A program made the translations under genes and the position numbers. A stretch of DNA of 64,000 bases from contig CP075525.1 of the NCBI GenBank assembly GCA_025808415.1, forward strand, positions 2,217,501 through 2,281,500. Reading direction: 5' to 3'. Shown piece after piece: positions 9,501 to 21,100 of the stretch. Positions within the stretch are counted from its first letter, which is position 1, and each line of letters begins with the position of its first letter. Under the pieces are notes generated by a model. It saw nothing but the letters and a program-made list of their open reading frames with translations, had not been told where the DNA came from and made no database searches. Source of the stretch: Cyclobacteriaceae bacterium. GTDB lineage: Bacteria > Bacteroidota > Bacteroidia > Cytophagales > Cyclobacteriaceae.

Positions 9501-9692
9501 GACTCAAAATATTTAATTGCCGCAGGACATGAATCGGAGATAAGGGTATGGCCAACCGATCCGCAATTGCTGGCTAACCAAATATGCCCGCAGTTAAAAC
9601 GAAATATGACAGAAGAGGAGTGGAAGAAGTACGTAGGGGATGATATAAAATATGAATCGACCTGCGTTAACCTGCTCATCAAAGATTATTAG
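6537..9692 (+). CDS. membrane-anchored nSTAND NTPase with coiled coil and C-terminal WD40 repeats
   Basis: A 1051-residue STAND-type signalling ATPase. The NPFPGLRPF signature (residues about 27-35) and YFGRE open the nSTAND1 domain; Walker A is GYSGSGKSS at 67-75 and Walker B is VDQFEEL at 168-174. A helical region follows to about 510. One transmembrane helix lies at about 513-533, preceded by basic residues (KRMLQRAR), which places the NTPase in the cytoplasm. An alanine- and glutamate-rich coiled coil spans about 545-660, and WD40-type blades run from about 715 to 1020 (for example VEFSPDGKLLASAGSDRLLQMW), predicted to be periplasmic. The next gene starts 8 bases after the stop. Such proteins are sometimes auto-named high-affinity carbon uptake protein Hat/HatR; nothing here supports that name. 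It is probably a transmembrane sensor or scaffold. Confidence 0.85.
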   Translation: MLTQSSHTERNQAEYDVLTEIQPDGSNPFPGLRPFTVDECHLYFGREGQVDDILLKLSRNRFVCVMGYSGSGKSSLMSCGLVPVLYGGFVTHSSPHWHVIIARPGASPLQNLTDAVVDYLIAHNRVAEDDRAVHTAIINSVLRSGSHGLIEVSKYLQQHKLDNVFFMVDQFEELFRFHETESSDEVFDETQLYVNLILNAIHQQDTPVYIAVTMRSDFIAKCSAFSGLTEIINESNYLVPQMTRDQKRMAIEGPIAVGGGRISQRLVKRLLADMGRNQDQLPILQHALMRTWDYWVANREPGEPMDIRHYNAIGKISQALSLHANEIFDELSPRQKEIAEILFKSVTEKSADNRGMRRPARLGLIAEISDADEDEIAEVVEHFRKPGRSFLMPAHTISLNADSQVELSHESLMRIWNRLNTWVEEEFESAAMYKRISEAAAMYQIGKTSLWRPPDLQLALNWQKKQRPTREWAQRYDEAFERAIVFLDTSRITYEAELKNQELQQKRMLQRARVTAIVLGIAAVIALLFLVFAYTQKIAADNSAIEAKLQEAKAIEQANAAELARQDAEAQRLKVEAANKELEEAKGAVEDALKIAKIERDRAEALLLLAQQRTQEAITAGEQERAARLFAEQETARAEANFEVANRLYFLAKAQEMAGKSVQEDDDKDLAGTLAMQAYHFHKRYDGKRYDPYIYNALYHALTVSSGLSYNAIKVPGPSRNRMNALAISDKGTTYYAAGADGRIFMGDYEKRTGKPTAYQNPFPNKVLALSKDERYLVNGTDSATVQVFDLQKETAKPLLVSNLKGATNAIEFLPDNSGFIVSKSDKTLSFVDHQTGKVRTLVTTPSELKAISISPDSKNLVGASWTGQLVLVNLETNAIETLVSYEASQILSVNYSPDGKMVAYGTFEKNEKRGLVKLYNIGQRKEERQFTGHKAGVYDVEFSPDGKLLASAGSDRLLQMWVLDFIEDLPVKMDNNNGFIWDIAFSNDSKYLIAAGHESEIRVWPTDPQLLANQICPQLKRNMTEEEWKKYVGDDIKYESTCVNLLIKDY

Positions 9693-9699
9693 CCATGGC

Positions 9700-10803
9700 A
9701 TGGGATTGATACGATTTATAGTTGGCTTTTTCATCATCAGTGTGTTTACCTGGCCTGCCTTTGCCCAGGAGGACCGCACCGATTGTGAGCGAACGCTTAT
9801 CAATGCCATTGAAGAGTTTAATGCCGGAAGGTTTTACGGTGTTCCAATAATGCTAAAGCCCTGTATTGACCGTGGGTTCTCCCGGGAGCAAAGACAGCGT
9901 GCATTTTTATTATTGGCGCAAACCTATCTTTTGCTGGACGATCCGCTGGCTGCCGAAAATAGTTACCTTGAAGTACTTCGCGCCAACCCGGAGTTTGAAA
10001 CGGACACCGCATTACACCCGATTGACCTGGTCTACCTGAGTAAAAAGTTTACAGCCGACCCAATCTTCTCTGTATTTGCCCGGGTAGGTGGGAATACCGC
10101 TCCGGTAAGGGTAATTGAAACGGTTAGCCCCTCAGGCCTTCCTGTTAACAACAACTATAATTTGCGCTTAGGCTTTCAGTTGGCTGGCGGTATTGATTTT
10201 AATTTTAATCGATTCCTGTCCATTGGCGCAGAGGGCGAGTGGCGTTTTACATCATACCGCAAGGTACAAACAAGGTTTAGTGACGATCTCCTGGATTTGA
10301 CCTCTAACCAATCCTGGTTTACTATACCTGTCTTCGTTAAGTATTCTTACACAACGGGTAAATTGCGTCCCTATGGGTATGGTGGATTTGCTATCCACTT
10401 AATCACCTCCGATAACGCTAAGTTTGTTTCGCAAAAACGCGATCTCTCAGACCTTAATCCTTTAATCCTGCCCGAACGCGAAATCCCCAAACGATCGCTG
10501 ATGGACTTCAGGAATACCCTTAATCGATCGCTACTGGTAGGGGGTGGCTTGCGGTATAAATATGGGCTTGATTATTTCTTTGTTGATGTTCGTTATTACC
10601 TGGGGTTGTCTAACCTCGTTGTGCCGACATCATCGGCAAGTTATTCAGGTGTTTTGGCTGAACTCGGTCATGCAGATGATATGTTCCGGATGGATAATTT
10701 TTCCATCAGCATTGGATATTATCATCCGTTTTACAACCCGCGTAAGTTGAAGCACGCACGCACCAAATCTATCCTGAGAGACATCAATAAATCTGCAAAA
10801 TGA
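9700..10803 (+). CDS. outer-membrane beta-barrel protein with N-terminal helical-repeat segment
   Basis: A 367-residue exported protein. Signal peptide residues 1-23 end in a typical Bacteroidota site (TWPAFAQ). Residues about 25-110 form a short TPR-like helical segment (RAFLLLAQTYLLLDDPLAAENSYLEVL). Residues about 125-350 alternate in the manner of an eight-strand-type PorT/OmpA-like barrel (YNLRLGFQLAGGIDFNFN, LRPYGYGGFAIHL, YFFVDVRYYLGL). An in-frame ATG at 9652 would overlap the upstream gene and bury the signal peptide, so I choose the ATG at 9700, eight bases past the previous stop. Its stop overlaps the next start by four bases. Co-transcription with the nSTAND protein suggests the two act together across the envelope. 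Confidence 0.8.
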   Translation: MGLIRFIVGFFIISVFTWPAFAQEDRTDCERTLINAIEEFNAGRFYGVPIMLKPCIDRGFSREQRQRAFLLLAQTYLLLDDPLAAENSYLEVLRANPEFETDTALHPIDLVYLSKKFTADPIFSVFARVGGNTAPVRVIETVSPSGLPVNNNYNLRLGFQLAGGIDFNFNRFLSIGAEGEWRFTSYRKVQTRFSDDLLDLTSNQSWFTIPVFVKYSYTTGKLRPYGYGGFAIHLITSDNAKFVSQKRDLSDLNPLILPEREIPKRSLMDFRNTLNRSLLVGGGLRYKYGLDYFFVDVRYYLGLSNLVVPTSSASYSGVLAELGHADDMFRMDNFSISIGYYHPFYNPRKLKHARTKSILRDINKSAK

Positions 10804-12077
10804 AAGTAAAGCAACAATGGGTGGGATGGTTAGTTATCGTGGGATCGCTTTCACTTTTTACCTGCGACACGAAGAATAATATCGATCCGGCATTTAAAAA
10901 TTATTTTATCAAGTTTTATGGCGGTGATGGAAATCACGAAGCCATGGATTTTGTAGTGGGCAATGATGGTTCTGTCATTATCCTGGGCACAGTCACCTTT
11001 GGCCAATTGGTGCAAACAAAACGCATTTATCTTGTCAAGACTGATGTTGATGGCAAGGAAATTTGGAATAAAACGCTTGGTTCAGATTTTAATGAAGAGG
11101 CTGCCGATATTGAACCGATTATTGGTGGGCCTGATGCGGGAAATTACCTCGTGCTCTCCAATTTTGATGTGGCTGTTGATCGAAAGAACATAAGGCTCAC
11201 GGTAATCAATTCGAATGGTGACAGTCTTAAAAGCTACACCTATTCTCAATACTTAAGCTTAAAAGGCCTATCGGTATCATCAATCCCTTCGGGCATCTTT
11301 TACCTGTCGGGACTGACAACCGATATTGATGCCGGTAGTGATAAAAATGTTTTGCTCAACACCCCACCACCCATTTTGGAAGATTATTTAATCGTCCGTT
11401 TGCGGAGTGATTATACTATCGAATTTGATGACCGGATAGGCGGCTCTTATGAAGGTTCAGCCGTAAAGGTTGTTCCATCGGGAAGTTCATTTGTTTATGC
11501 AGCCTATTCCGATGAGCTGACATCAGGTAACTTGCCCGATAATAATGAACATGAACATAATCTGATTTTCAGGTTATTCGCTGGCAATCCTTCAGCCGCT
11601 GCTGTGTCAATGTTTTCCGGAAGTCTCAACCTGGATGAAAAAATGGTTGCGTTTTCCGATAAACCATTGTTAAACACATTTTGTGCAATTGGAACACAAT
11701 CCGATTTTAACGGGGCCAATCGCAAAGTCTATGCTACTGTGGTTTCGAGTTCGCTTAGTTCCATAATTGCAGAAGGCGTTATACTTAGTGGGGCCAACGA
11801 ATACGAAGGTGCTGCAGTTACCGCAGCGTCAACTTCATACTTGATTTTAGCGAATGAAATAAACCCGGCCGGCAATCGCGATATTGTGTTTGCTAAAATG
11901 AGTACTGGATTGGTGCCGGAGTTTACGGTAAAGTTTGGGGCTGTTGATAATGACGATCGCGGAGCAGCGGTAGCGGAGTTGCCAACTGGCGACTTGCTGA
12001 TTTTGGGTACTATGAAGTTGGCTGCAGAACAAGATAAAATCGCCTTGATTAAACTGCGTCCAAATGGTACATTTTAA
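10800..12077 (+). CDS. putative surface or periplasmic lipoprotein with beta-propeller-like repeats
   Basis: A 425-residue protein starting in an ATGA overlap with the barrel gene, which implies translational coupling. The N-terminus MKVKQQWVGWLVIVGSLSLF precedes a lipobox-like LFTC (Cys23, with T at -1, which is unusual but tolerated). The mature part carries repeated blocks of the type seen in Bacteroidota propeller proteins: GGDGNHEAMDFVVGNDGSVI, ILGTV, then YLVKTDVDGKEIWNKTLGS. Related spacing recurs near residues 205-260 and 370-425 (IALIKLRPNGTF at the end). No enzymatic motif is visible. Position between the barrel and the giant secreted protein suggests a role as an accessory surface component of the same system. 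Confidence 0.75.
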   Translation: MKVKQQWVGWLVIVGSLSLFTCDTKNNIDPAFKNYFIKFYGGDGNHEAMDFVVGNDGSVIILGTVTFGQLVQTKRIYLVKTDVDGKEIWNKTLGSDFNEEAADIEPIIGGPDAGNYLVLSNFDVAVDRKNIRLTVINSNGDSLKSYTYSQYLSLKGLSVSSIPSGIFYLSGLTTDIDAGSDKNVLLNTPPPILEDYLIVRLRSDYTIEFDDRIGGSYEGSAVKVVPSGSSFVYAAYSDELTSGNLPDNNEHEHNLIFRLFAGNPSAAAVSMFSGSLNLDEKMVAFSDKPLLNTFCAIGTQSDFNGANRKVYATVVSSSLSSIIAEGVILSGANEYEGAAVTAASTSYLILANEINPAGNRDIVFAKMSTGLVPEFTVKFGAVDNDDRGAAVAELPTGDLLILGTMKLAAEQDKIALIKLRPNGTF

Positions 12078-12155
12078 CGTAGTAAATATTTTGTTTTTAG
12101 GGTTACAATTTTGATAATGCGTTATTAATTGTCTACAGTCGGATTACTTTAACCT

Positions 12156-15100
12156 ATGCCTCAATTCTACCGTGTTTTATTCGGAATTCTCTTCGTGGTT
12201 GGGGCTTTTTCCGCTTTTTCTCAGGCCAATGTTACCATTACGCCTGCTATTACCTCTGGCGGGGTGCCCATTTGTGTGGGTGGCGATGCTGTTAACCTTA
12301 CCAGTATTGTAATTGCAGAAACGGATGCAGGAAATGCACTAGATGATGATGCTATAGGTGGCCCTTTCGGGGACTGGATTGATATTACTTTAACTCTTGG
12401 GATCCCGGCTGATTTTCAGTTTGTGCCAGGGGTCGGTTCTGTCTTCTCAACACCTGGAGTTGACGATGTGGTTATCAATTCATTTACAATTCTTGCCAAT
12501 TCTATATCTATAACATTCAGCGCCTTTAATAATACCGGCACAGACAAATTTGATGCTATTATCATATCCGGACTTCAGGTACGTGCCGTTAGCGGCCCCG
12601 CCCAAACCTTGAACATCACACGAACTGGCGGCACTGCAAATATCCAGGGATTGGTTAATGGAACCATTGTGGGTACGATTACCAGCGCGTTGCCCCCGGC
12701 CGCTGCCCTTACCAGCAGTGATGCTGATAATACGATTTGTGCTGGTCAAACAGTAACCTTTACTGGTCTTCCAGCCGGCCAGGCTAACTATGAGTTCTTT
12801 CTAAATGGATTCACAGTTCAGAATGGACCCTCCGATACTTACGTTACCAGCTCGCTCACCAACGGGCAAAATATAAAAGTTAAAGTAACCAGTGCAGTTG
12901 GTTGCAGTGCTGAAAGCGCACCCATTGTAACCACAGTAAACCCGAACCCCACGCCATCGGTCAGTGGCCCCAACTCGGTATGTGCCAACCAGGCCGGGGT
13001 AGTGTACAGCACGTCCAACACCGTTGGGCACACCTATTCCTGGTCGGTTAGCGGTGGCACGATCGTAGGCCCCTCGACCAATAACAGTGTAACGGTGGAC
13101 TGGGGCGTAGCCGGCCCGGGCACGGTACAGGTTACCGAAACGATCACGGCCACAAGCTGTTCAACGGTGACACCGTTATACAACGTAACGATCAACGCCA
13201 ACCCATCGCCCTCGATTGCAGGGCCGACCACGGCCTGTGCCAACCAGGGGGGGCTGGTGTACAGCACGGCAAATGTTGTGGGCAATACGTATTCCTGGTC
13301 GGTAGTGGGGGGCAGCATCACCTCCGGTGCGGGCACGAACAGCATCACGGTAACGTGGGGGGCTGCCGGTGCAGGCACGGTACAGGTAACGCAGACGGTG
13401 ACCGCCACCGGTTGCGCGACCACCACACCGTTGTACAACGTCACCGTCAACCCGAACCCCACGCCATCGGTCAGTGGCCCCAACTCGGTATGTGCCAACC
13501 AGGCCGGGGTAGTGTACAGCACGTCCAACACCGTTGGGCACACCTATTCCTGGTCGGTTAGCGGTGGCACGATCGTAGGCCCCTCGACCAATAACAGTGT
13601 AACGGTGGACTGGGGCGTAGCCGGCCCGGGCACGGTACAGGTTACCGAAACGATCACGGCCACAAGCTGTTCAACGGTGACACCGTTATACAACGTAACG
13701 ATCAACGCCAACCCATCGCCCTCGATTGCAGGGCCGACCACGGCCTGTGCCAACCAGGGGGGGCTGGTGTACAGCACGGCAAATGTTGTGGGCAATACGT
13801 ATTCCTGGTCGGTAGTGGGGGGCAGCATCACCTCCGGTGCGGGCACGAACAGCATCACGGTAACGTGGGGGGCTGCCGGTGCAGGCACGGTACAGGTAAC
13901 GCAGACGGTGACCGCCACCGGTTGCGCGACCACCACACCGTTGTACAACGTCACCGTCAACCCGAACCCCACGCCATCGGTCAGTGGCCCCAACTCGGTA
14001 TGTGCCAACCAGGCCGGGGTAGTGTACAGCACGTCCAACACCGTTGGGCACACCTATTCCTGGTCGGTTAGCGGTGGCACGATCGTAGGCCCCTCGACCA
14101 ATAACAGTGTAACGGTGGACTGGGGCGTAGCCGGCCCGGGCACGGTACAGGTTACCGAAACGATCACGGCCACAAGCTGTTCAACGGTGACACCGTTATA
14201 CAACGTAACGATCAACGCCAACCCATCGCCCTCGATTGCAGGGCCGACCACGGCCTGTGCCAACCAGGGGGGGCTGGTGTACAGCACGGCAAATGTTGTG
14301 GGCAATACGTATTCCTGGTCGGTAGTGGGGGGCAGCATCACCTCCGGTGCGGGCACGAACAGCATCACGGTAACGTGGGGGGCTGCCGGTGCAGGCACGG
14401 TACAGGTAACGCAGACGGTGACCGCCACCGGTTGCGCGACCACCACACCGTTGTACAACGTCACCGTCAACCCGAACCCCACGCCATCGGTCAGTGGCCC
14501 CAACTCGGTATGTGCCAACCAGGCCGGGGTAGTGTACAGCACGTCCAACACCGTTGGGCACACCTATTCCTGGTCGGTTAGCGGTGGCACGATCGTAGGC
14601 CCCTCGACCAATAACAGTGTAACGGTGGACTGGGGCGTAGCCGGCCCGGGCACGGTACAGGTTACCGAAACGATCACGGCCACAAGCTGTTCAACGGTGA
14701 CACCGTTATACAACGTAACGATCAACGCCAACCCATCGCCCTCGATTGCAGGGCCGACCACGGCCTGTGCCAACCAGGGGGGGCTGGTGTACAGCACGGC
14801 AAATGTTGTGGGCAATACGTATTCCTGGTCGGTAGTGGGGGGCAGCATCACCTCCGGTGCGGGCACGAACAGCATCACGGTAACGTGGGGGGCTGCCGGT
14901 GCAGGCACGGTACAGGTAACGCAGACGGTGACCGCCACCGGTTGCGCGACCACCACACCGTTGTACAACGTCACCGTCAACCCGAACCCCACGCCATCGG
15001 TCAGTGGCCCCAACTCGGTATGTGCCAACCAGGCCGGGGTAGTGTACAGCACGTCCAACACCGTTGGGCACACCTATTCCTGGTCGGTTAGCGGTGGCAC

Positions 15101-18100
15101 GATCGTAGGCCCCTCGACCAATAACAGTGTAACGGTGGACTGGGGCGTAGCCGGCCCGGGCACGGTACAGGTTACCGAAACGATCACGGCCACAAGCTGT
15201 TCAACGGTGACACCGTTATACAACGTAACGATCAACGCCAACCCATCGCCCTCGATTGCAGGGCCGACCACGGCCTGTGCCAACCAGGGGGGGCTGGTGT
15301 ACAGCACGGCAAATGTTGTGGGCAATACGTATTCCTGGTCGGTAGTGGGGGGCAGCATCACCTCCGGTGCGGGCACGAACAGCATCACGGTAACGTGGGG
15401 GGCTGCCGGTGCAGGCACGGTACAGGTAACGCAGACGGTGACCGCCACCGGTTGCGCGACCACCACACCGTTGTACAACGTCACCGTCAACCCGAACCCC
15501 ACGCCATCGATCAGTGGCCCCAACTCGGTATGTGCCAACCAAACCGGGGTGGTGTACAGCACTACAGATGAAACATCCAATACTTATTTATGGACAGTAA
15601 CCGGAGGAACAATTGTTGGTGCTAACAACATAAGCACTGTTGTTGTCGATTGGGGTGTTGCAGGCGCAGGTACAGTGAGGGTAACGGAAACCAATTCGAT
15701 TACTGGTTGCTCAACCATCACACCTTTTTACAACGTCACTAAAAACCCAAATCCAACACCTTCCATTACCGGCTCCTCACCAGTGTGCGAAAATCAGGGT
15801 GGTCAGGTTTATTCGACTCCCAACGTAATTGGAAATACTTATGCATGGTCAGTGGTAGGCGGAAGTATTTCCGCAGGTGCTGGCACTAACTCAATAACCG
15901 TTACTTGGGGCTCAGCCGGTTCGGGAAGTGTTCAGGTTACGCAAACCGTAACGGCCACAGGTTGCTCAACGGTTTCGCCTTTATTTAATGTTACGATTAA
16001 TCCAGGTCCTGCCCCGGTAATTGGTGGGCCAAACTCGGTGTGTGCGAATCAATCTGGTGTTGTTTACAGCACTCCAAATATTGGGGGACATACTTATTCG
16101 TGGATTGTAACTGGGGGTACTATCGTTGGACCATCAACAAATAACAGCGTAACCATAAACTGGGGTATAGCGGGCTCGGGTACGTTACGCGTGACTGAAA
16201 CCATAACGGCTACCGGTTGTTCAACACAAACAACAGACTATCCGGTAACGATAAACCCCAATCCCAGCCCTTCTATTTCAGGGCCAGCCGCTGCTTGTGC
16301 AAATCAAGCAGGTCTTCAATACACCACACCATCCGTTTCGGGTAATACTTATGTGTGGAATGTTACGGGAGGTACAATAACGGCAGGGGCGGGAACCAAT
16401 ACCATAACCGTTACCTGGGATGCTGCCGGAGCAGGAACAGTAAGGGTTCTTCAAACAGTAACCGCTACCGGTTGTTCTACACTTTCTCCGGCTTATGATG
16501 TTACGATAAATCCGAACCCAGCACCAACTATTTCAGGTCCTGCTGCAGTATGCGCCAATCAAGCTGGGGTTGTTTACAGCACACCACTTGTTGCAGGACG
16601 AACCTATAGTTGGGTAGTTACCGGTGGAGCCATTATTGGACCGGCCATCAATAATTCAGTTACGGTAGATTGGGGTGCAGCAGGTGCCGGTACCGTTCGT
16701 GTAACCGAGACTATTACTGCTACCGGCTGTTCAACGTTATCACCGGTGTATAACGTAACGATCAATCCTAATCCAACTCCTGTGATTTCAGGGCCTAATG
16801 TTGTCTGTGCAAACCAAAATGGCGTTGCTTACAGCACACCATCAACGGTTGGCCATACCTATGCATGGACTATTACAGGGGGTACTATTGCATCAGGCGC
16901 GGGCACTGCCAATATTACAGTTAATTGGGGTGCAGCAGGAACCGGTACTTTACGCGTGACCGAAACCATTACAGCAAGCGGGTGTTCAACGCTTACCCCT
17001 ATTTTCAATGTAACCAAAAACCCATTGCCCACCGGAACAGTTACCGGGTCAACATCAGTATGCCAGGGGGCAAGCGCAACATATTCAACGGCCAACATAC
17101 CCGATATTAGTTACAGTTGGGTAGTAACGGGTGGGGGAACAATTCTTTCAGGTGATGGTACACCTGATATTGTCGTTACGTGGGCAACAACAGGTGCAAA
17201 GCAAGTCAGGGTTATCCGTACCAATACAATAACGGGTTGCTCTTCGACAACGCCAAACTTAAATGTTACTGTAAACCCTAACCCAACTCCGGTTATTTCG
17301 GGTGTAAATAGTGTTTGCGCCAATCAATTGAATGTTACGTATTCTACGCCATCTGCCGGAGGTAGAACTTATAGTTGGAATGTTACGGGTGGAACTATAG
17401 CGAGCGGTGCAGGCACGGCAACCATCCAGGTAAACTGGGGTGGATCAGGGGTAGGCCTGGTTGAACTTACAGAAACCATAAATGCAACAAGTTGTACGAC
17501 AATTGCCACACCACTTAATGTAGTTATCAATCCCAATCCAACACCCGTTATCAGCGGTGCTTCTTCTGTTTGCGAGAATACATTAGGAATAGTCTATTCT
17601 ACCCCGAATGTTGTTGGTCATACCTATTCCTGGTCTGTGACCGGAGGATCAATTGCCTCCGGAGCAACCTCAAATGCGGTAACGGTGAATTGGGGTGCTG
17701 CAGGTGTTGGAACAGTTACCCTTACGGAAACCATAACAGCAACCGGTTGCTCAATAACCACACCGGCTTATCCAGTAACGATTGATCCCAAGCCAACTCC
17801 GGTAATTACCGGACCTAATACAGTTTGCGCAAACCAATCAGGGGTTATTTACTCAACACCTGCAAATGCCGGGAGGAGTTACTCCTGGACAGTAACCGGA
17901 GGAACAATAGCCTCTGGTGCAGGGACTGCAAGTATACAGGTTAACTGGGGCGCATCCGGAACAGGCACCGTACAACTTACCGAAACCATCGATGCAAGCT
18001 CTTGCTCAACAATTGCTGCTCCTTTAACAGTTATTATCAACCCTGTGCCAACGCCAGTGGTTAGCGGCACGTCAACGGTTTGTGCTAATCAGACAGGGTT

Positions 18101-21100
18101 GGTTTATTCATCACCCAACACTCCCGGAAATATCTATATCTGGTCAGTATTGGGAGGCACAATTGCAGGCGGTGCAGGTACGAATTCTATTACCGTTAAT
18201 TGGGGCAGTGCAGGAGCAGGTTCCGTTACGCTTATTGAGTTTATTCCAACCACAGGTTGTGTTACCACATCCGCACCGTTATCGGTAACCATCAATCCAA
18301 ACCCAACGCCTTTTATTACCGGTGCCAATACCGTTTGTGCCAACACACTGGGCAGTGTTTACAGCACCCCGAATGTTGTGGGTCATACCTACAGTTGGGT
18401 AGTTACCGGGGGTACGATTAATGGTTCATCTACTGGCAACAGTATCGTTGTTGATTGGGGGGCTACACCAGGTACCGGAACAGTTCAGCTAACGGAAACG
18501 ATCACGGCTTCGGGCTGCGCGGTAACAACTTCTTTATTTAACGTTACTATAAACACGGCACCTTCCCCGGTAATTTCAGGACTTAACGCAGTATGCGCCA
18601 ACCAAATAAGTGAGATCACAATATACTCTACGCCAAACACACCGGGTAATTTTTATAACTGGAGCGTATTAGGTGGAGCAATAGTTGGTGGCATTGGCAC
18701 CCATGAAATTTATGTTCAATGGGGAGCGCCTGGAATCGGGGAGGTTGCAGTAACCGAGTTTGTTACTGCAACAGGATGTGCAGTAAGCGCCACGCCACTT
18801 ACAGTAACGATAAATCCAAGACCTGCACCGGTAATCAGCGGAAACAATTTCGTATGTGCCAACGATCAGGATAAAGTTTACAGCACACCTTTAATTGCCG
18901 GCAGAAGTTATGCATGGGTTGTAACCGGAGGCGTTATTGATGGACCTTCGACCGGGAACAGTATTGTTGTTGATTGGGGCGGTGCAGGAACCGGTACTAT
19001 TGAATTAACCGAAACCATTATTGCCACGGGCTGCTCCATAACAACCCCGGTATTTACCGTAAATATTAACCCCATTCCAACTCCGGTTATTGGTGGGTTG
19101 ACATCTGTTTGCGCGAATGAAGCGGGAGTTACTTACACAACGCCCAATGTGCCTGGTAACGGTTATACATGGACTGTTGTTGGCGGAAGTATAGTCTCCG
19201 GGGCGGGCACCAGTTCCATCACCGTTAATTGGGGAGGTGCAGGGGTAGGCTCAGTAACGCTTACCGAGTTTATCCCGGCCAGCAGTTGTTCGGTTACTAC
19301 ACCGCCTTACGTGGTTAATATCAATCCCATACCAACACCTGTCATCAGTGGGTTAAATTCAGTCTGCGCTAATGCTACCAATGTGGTTTACAGTACTCCG
19401 CTTGTAGCAGGTAACACCTACAGTTGGTCAATAGCAGGGGGTACGATTGTTGGTTCGTCTACCGATAACACCGTTACAATTAATTGGGGCTCAGCCGGAA
19501 CGGGCACACTTCAATTACTTGAAACAGTCGGCATATGTTCCGTTACAACTCCTTTTTACACTGTAGCAATTAATCCAAACCCGACTCCCGTTATCTCCGG
19601 ATCAAACTCAGTATGTTCTAACCAAACAGGCGTTGTATACACTACACCAAATGTTATCGGTAATTCCTACTTGTGGGAAGTAGTAGGCGGTAGCATTGTT
19701 TCGGGGTCGGGTACTTCAACGATTCAGGTTACTTGGGCGGGTTCAGGTGTTGGTTCCGTTACACTTACTGAAACGATTACAGCAACGGGTTGTGCCATTA
19801 CCACAGCCCCACTTTTGGTAACAATTTCCCCGAGCGCTTCGGTTAATGCTGGCAGTGATGCCGAAATATGTCAGGGTTCCACATTCAATTTTACGTCCCA
19901 GGTAACTCCTGCTACAGCATCGGATTTCAGTTCATTGCTTTGGACTACTACAGGCACAGGTACCCTTTCAAATCAAACCACCCTAACACCTACGTATGTG
20001 CCGGGTGTTGGTGAGTTTGGGCTTGTAACATTTACGTTAACAGCAACCGCAACCGGGGCTTGCCCCACTGTTGATGATCAAATGATTTTAACCATCACCC
20101 CTACACCTGTAGTAGATGCCGGTAGTGATGTTGAAATTTGCCAGGGGTCATTATTCCCATTCTCATCTCAAACGACAGGGGCATCAGCGGCTAATTTTAG
20201 TTCATTGGCCTGGAGCCATACGGGTACCGGTACATTATTTAACAGCACAACCTTAACCCCAACATATTTGCCAGGGCCCGCAGAGACTGGTTTGGTAACA
20301 TTTACTTTACAAGCTAACAGCACAGGTAGTTGTGGTGCAGTTACCGATGTCATGGTTTTGACGATTACACCATCAGTAACCGTATCTGCGGGAAGCAATG
20401 CCGAAACCTGTGCCGGTGTCACCTTTAATTTTGCATCGCAAAGCACCCCGGCAACAGCAACCAATTTTCAATCCCTGCTCTGGACAACAACGGGGTCAGG
20501 TACTCTTGTGAACGAGACTACCCTAACGCCATCATACACACCGGCTGTCAGCGATTTGGGAAGTATCACCTTTACATTAACGGCTGTGGGTAATGGAAGC
20601 TGCCCCACAGTGCAAAGCCAGATGCAGTTGGCGATTACACCGGCACCGGTTGTAAGCGCTGGTAGCAACCAGGAAATCTGCGAAGGCCTTACCTTTAATT
20701 TCAATACGCAATCCTCACCGGCTACGGCTTCTAACTTCAGTTCAATCACCTGGACAACCAATGGAACAGGGACTATTTTTAATGGCAACACATTAACGCC
20801 AACCTATGTGCCTTCACCTGGTGAAACGGGTACGCTTACGTTTACACTCACCGCAACAGGAAACGGAAGCTGTGTTCCGGTAAACAGCACCATGAATCTT
20901 GTGATTACCCCGCGTCCGCTAATCCATGCAGGGGGCGATGCCGAAGTTTGCCAGACTACATCCTTTAATTTTGGAACGCGTGCAGTACCAGCAAGCGGCT
21001 CAAACTTTTTTAGCCTTACATGGACAACCACAGGAACCGGGACTTTATTTAATGCCAACACCCTTACACCAACCTACACGCCCGGAGTAGGGGAGTTTGG

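Noticed and set aside
12939..15488. CRISPR-like regular repeats
   Set aside because: The units are 510 bp, directly adjacent without spacers, and protein coding.
13034..15580. Regularly spaced minus-strand open frames of 168-169 residues across the repeat array, and matching 121-residue ones
   Set aside because: They recur with the 510-bp period only because the plus-strand repeats are identical; composition is unlike protein and the plus frame has clear domain motifs.
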